Source: an uncultured Bacteroidia bacterium
GTDB lineage: Bacteria > Bacteroidota > Bacteroidia > Bacteroidales > UBA932
NCBI GenBank assembly: GCA_902780935.1
Contig: CACZHP010000030.1
Location: 1-33,622, forward strand
DNA length: 33,622 bases
Reading direction: 5' to 3'
The position numbers and the translations under genes are program-made. Positions 31,349-33,622 of the stretch are shown here, one piece after another (position 1 is the stretch's first letter; the number at the start of each line of letters is the position of its first letter). Below the pieces are notes generated by a model that saw only the letters and a list, made by a program, of their open reading frames with translations, was not told the origin of the DNA and did no database searches.

Positions 31349-33320
31349 AATTATTCACTTTCATTGAAGACACGATCATGTACACTATCAGTCCCACGAA
31401 AGGCACAATCGCAATAGCCTCCCCGTAGTTGGCGTGCCATGAAGAGAGGAACCAATTGACGTTGAAGAACTTCAGCAAAGCACTGACAACTCCCATCAAG
31501 GCGCCCCCGGCGATGAAACCGGAAGCGATGAGGGTTCCCTTGTTCTGCCTCTCGTCGTTGACCTTCTTGTCCTTGGTCCTCGTGCTGACGTACCACGAGA
31601 TCGCGCCTCCGACCAGAAGCGGGAGGTTGAGATCGATGGGGATGAACATTCCCAGGGCGAAGGCCAGGGCGGGGACCTTGAATATTGTCAGAAGAATGGC
31701 AATCGCGGCTCCGATGCCGTAGAGCAGCCAGGGGGCTCCTCCGCCGTTCATCATGGGCTGGATAACCGCTGCCATGGCGTTGGCCTGGGGAGCCACGAGA
31801 GCCTGGTCGCCGACGAAGCCGTATGTCTTGTTGAGGACCAGCATGACTCCGCACACAGTGGCGGCTGCCACAGCGACTCCGACGAACTTCCAGCCTTCCT
31901 GCTTCTTAGGCGTACTGCCGATCCAGTAACCGATCTTTAGGTCGGTGATGAAGGACCCCGCTACCGACAAGGCCGTGCAGACAACCCCTCCGATGATCAG
32001 GGCGGCTGCCATGCCCGCATTGCCCTTGAGGCCAACGGCCACAAGGATCAGGGAGGCGATGATCAGAGTCATCAGAGTCATGCCGCTGACGGGGTTGGTG
32101 CCGACGATGGCAATGGCATTGGCTGCCACGGTGGTGAACAGGAACGATATTATCCCCACTATCAGCAGTCCGACGATCGCTTGCCAGATGTTGTTCACCA
32201 CACCTCCGAAGGCGAAGAAGGCGAATATCGCCAGAAGGGCTATGACGATGCCGAACACGATGGTCTTCATCGGGATGTCCTCGTCGGTCCGGAGATCCTT
32301 CGCTTCGCTCAGGATGACATTATTGGGGCCTTTGAACTCCCGCACCGCCAGCCCTACGGCCGACTTGATCACCCCGAAGGATTTGATGATCCCGATGATG
32401 CCGGCCGTCGCGATGCCACCGATGCCGATATGCCTCGCATAATCCTTGAATATCTGGTCGGGCGACATCTCCCCGATCGTCGCCGTGACACCCGTGTTCA
32501 TCAGGTCGATGACCTGGCCGCCCCAAAGGATATTCATAAGCGGGATTATTACCAGCCAGACCAGAAGGCTGCCGCAGCAAATCACGAAGGCGTACTTGAG
32601 GCCGATGATGTAGCCCAGGCCGAGAACCGCCGCGCTGGTGTTGATCTTCAGCAGGACCTTGGCCTTGTCGGCTATGGTTTGCCCGATTCCCATGACTGTG
32701 GTGCTGACTGTGTCGGCCCAGGTGCCGAAGGTGCTGACAAGGAAGTCGTACAGACCACCTATCAGACCGCTCACGAGCAGGGTTCCGGCACCCTTTCCTC
32801 CCTCACCGCTGACCAGGATCTGGGTGGTCGCGGTCGCTTCAGGGAAGGGGTATTTGCCATGCATTTCCTTCACGAAATACTTCCGGAAGGGGATCAGGAA
32901 CAATATTCCCAAGACACCTCCAAGCAACGAAGAGAGGAACATCTGGGCGAAGTTGACTTCCACTCCGAGTATGTAGATGGCGGGGAGGGTGAATATCGCT
33001 CCGGCCACGACGGCGCCGGAGCAACCTCCGATTGACTGGATGATCACGTTCTGTCCCAGACCATCCTTCTTCCCGAGGGCGCTGGTGAGACCCACCGCGA
33101 TGATGGCGATCGGGATCGCCGCCTCGAAGACCTGTCCGACCCTGAGACCGAGGTAAGCCGCAGCGGCGGAGAATATCACCACCATCAGCAGGCCGGTCAG
33201 CACTGAATAAGGGGTAACCTCGGCCCACTGACGCTCGGCGCCGAGGAGAGGCTTGTACTCCTCGCCGGGTAAAAGTTCCCTCTGGGCGTTCTCCGGCAAG
33301 GCGTTTTGTCTTTCTTCCAT
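31332..33320 (-). CDS. OPT-family oligopeptide transporter
   Basis: 662 aa, an integral inner-membrane protein with roughly 14-16 hydrophobic segments. The N-terminal cytoplasmic tail is followed by YSVLTGLLMVVIFSAAAAYLG and GQVFEAAIPIAI, then GKYPFPEATATTQILVSGE, a conserved block of bacterial OPT proteins. GTNPVSGMTLMT and the late NLPLLVGGAISWYVS segments also fit. Predicted to import peptides or metal chelates by proton coupling. Overlap with pepT supports peptide uptake. In the loop before the segment starting at MKTIVFGIVIALL, residues 335-343 (VILSEAKDL) are encoded by a palindromic repeat, probably an in-frame insertion into a tolerant cytoplasmic loop. The gene is divergent from the 23S rRNA gene. 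Confidence 0.93.
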   Translation of the reverse strand: MEERQNALPENAQRELLPGEEYKPLLGAERQWAEVTPYSVLTGLLMVVIFSAAAAYLGLRVGQVFEAAIPIAIIAVGLTSALGKKDGLGQNVIIQSIGGCSGAVVAGAIFTLPAIYILGVEVNFAQMFLSSLLGGVLGILFLIPFRKYFVKEMHGKYPFPEATATTQILVSGEGGKGAGTLLVSGLIGGLYDFLVSTFGTWADTVSTTVMGIGQTIADKAKVLLKINTSAAVLGLGYIIGLKYAFVICCGSLLVWLVIIPLMNILWGGQVIDLMNTGVTATIGEMSPDQIFKDYARHIGIGGIATAGIIGIIKSFGVIKSAVGLAVREFKGPNNVILSEAKDLRTDEDIPMKTIVFGIVIALLAIFAFFAFGGVVNNIWQAIVGLLIVGIISFLFTTVAANAIAIVGTNPVSGMTLMTLIIASLILVAVGLKGNAGMAAALIIGGVVCTALSVAGSFITDLKIGYWIGSTPKKQEGWKFVGVAVAAATVCGVMLVLNKTYGFVGDQALVAPQANAMAAVIQPMMNGGGAPWLLYGIGAAIAILLTIFKVPALAFALGMFIPIDLNLPLLVGGAISWYVSTRTKDKKVNDERQNKGTLIASGFIAGGALMGVVSALLKFFNVNWFLSSWHANYGEAIAIVPFVGLIVYMIVSSMKVNNYGKNN
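32295..32315 (-). repeat. Small palindromic repeat, copy 2, inside the OPT coding region
   Basis: Reading on the - strand, outer arms ATCCT/AGGAT enclose a tandem G-A/A-G mismatch, an inner stem GC/GC and a GAA loop. It is 21 bases long, exactly seven codons (residues 336-342 of the transporter). Compared with copy 1, a C-G pair has become T-A and a G-C pair has become A-T, preserving pairing. It is read in the same frame, relative to the element, as copy 1 would be (VILSEAKDL here, VILNEVKNL there). Confidence 0.75.
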
Positions 33321-33379
33321 AATGGGATTCTTTTGAAATAGTTTTATAAATATAGGTAAAATAAATTTTTCAAAAAAAA

Positions 33380-33410
33380 TTTGTCAGATTAAAAAAAGTT
33401 CGTACCTTTG
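33380..33410 (+). promoter_or_regulatory. Consensus Bacteroidetes promoter for the rRNA transcript
   Basis: TTTG at 33380-33383, exactly 19 spacer bases including a run of seven A, then TACCTTTG at 33403-33410, a perfect TAnnTTTG. TACCTTTGCA is a form often seen at strong stable-RNA promoters of this phylum. Transcription should begin near 33417 and run into the 23S rRNA. The AT-rich stretch upstream (33340-33380) could act as an UP-like element and must also hold the promoter of the divergent OPT gene, for which no good match was found. Confidence 0.8.
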
Positions 33411-33548
33411 CAGCCCGCTTCGGAAAAGAAGCACAAGATCATTGACAATACTGAGAGATTACAACGAGGTAAAGTGTAATATACGAAATCAGCAGATTAT
33501 AGAAATATAGTAGGTTGACAATTTCACGAATCAGAAAGATTCACTTAG
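33411..33548 (+). other. Leader between the promoter and 23S rRNA (no 16S rRNA or tRNA seen)
   Basis: About 138 bases separate the promoter from the 23S 5' end. No cloverleaf tRNA and no 16S sequence are visible. The leader contains GATCATTGACAATACTG, similar to the TTTGACATATTG-type sequences in Bacteroidetes rRNA leaders that may act in antitermination. It also has a second TTGACAAT at 33515-33522, 73 bases after the first at 33442-33449. Adjacent AT-rich bases up to 33548 look like the usual region just before a 23S gene. Confidence 0.5.
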
Positions 33549-33622
33549 AGAAAGAGAAGTTAGGGCGCATGGAGGATGCCTTGGCTTCGGCAGGCGATGA
33601 AGGACGCGGTAAGCTGCGAAAA
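33549..33622 (+). rRNA. 23S ribosomal RNA, 5' end (partial, runs off window)
   Basis: The last bases align with the conserved 5' end of bacterial 23S rRNA: TTAGGGCGCATGG, GGATGCCTTGGC, AGGCGATGAAGGACG and TAAGCTGCGA correspond to E. coli positions about 12 onward. Aligning to E. coli position 1 places the mature 5' end near 33549, with an uncertainty of a few bases. A GGAGGATGCC is present where GGTGGATGCC is usual. The remainder of the gene lies beyond the right edge. Confidence 0.92.

Noticed and set aside
33411-33548. tRNA gene in the 23S leader
   Set aside because: No acceptor/anticodon/T-loop pattern could be found, and there is no CCA end or GTTCGA-type T loop.

Overview
The window looks like chromosomal DNA from a fairly GC-rich (mid-50s %, judged by eye) member of the Bacteroidales, probably an uncultured gut or rumen type. 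The evidence is two near-exact Bacteroidetes vegetative promoters (TTTG, 19 bases, TAnnTTTG), a predominance of lipobox signal peptides ending in SC or AC, a XylR-type regulator, and typical Bacteroidetes glycosidase families. Genus cannot be fixed from the sequence.

Region 1 (1-21663, all + strand) is one dense run of eleven genes with gaps of 54 bases or less and several stop/start contacts. In order: GH3 (cut by the left edge), a Tat-exported metallo-beta-lactamase-fold lipoprotein, GH31 alpha-xylosidase-like, GH3 with a PA14 domain, GH106 and GH78 alpha-L-rhamnosidase-like enzymes flanking a GH20-like enzyme and a DUF2490 protein, a GH2 lipoprotein, a DUF4838 putative glycosidase and a LacZ-like GH2 with a ricin-type lectin domain. 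All carry an export signal except the truncated first gene, whose N-terminus is not visible. The visible enzymes are exo-acting families. No SusC/SusD pair, endo-glycanase or lyase is visible, so the locus looks like the debranching part of a saccharolytic system acting on a rhamnose-, xylose- and galactose-bearing glycan or plant glycoside. The exact substrate is not deducible.

Region 2 (21664-26082) starts with a clear promoter driving a XylR-like regulator (periplasmic-binding-protein sensor plus AraC HTH), followed by two tandem, paralogous alkaline-phosphatase-superfamily lipoproteins. Their C-terminal PA14 module closely matches the one on the DUF4838 protein, which links regions 1 and 2 functionally.

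Region 3 (26086-31348) holds the divergent threonine-to-glycine pair kbl / SDR-type threonine dehydrogenase, a GH120-like beta-helix enzyme directly downstream of the dehydrogenase, and pepT. Region 4 (31332-33320, - strand) is an OPT-family oligopeptide transporter whose end overlaps the start of pepT, forming a peptide import and cleavage unit.

The right edge (33380-33622) has an exact Bacteroidetes promoter, a leader of about 140 bases and the 5' end of a 23S rRNA, with no 16S rRNA or spacer tRNA between promoter and 23S. This means either an unlinked 23S gene or an assembly junction. A further oddity is a small palindromic repeat present twice. One copy supplies the start codon of the DUF4838 gene, and the other is translated in frame inside the OPT transporter. 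The two copies differ only at paired stem positions.
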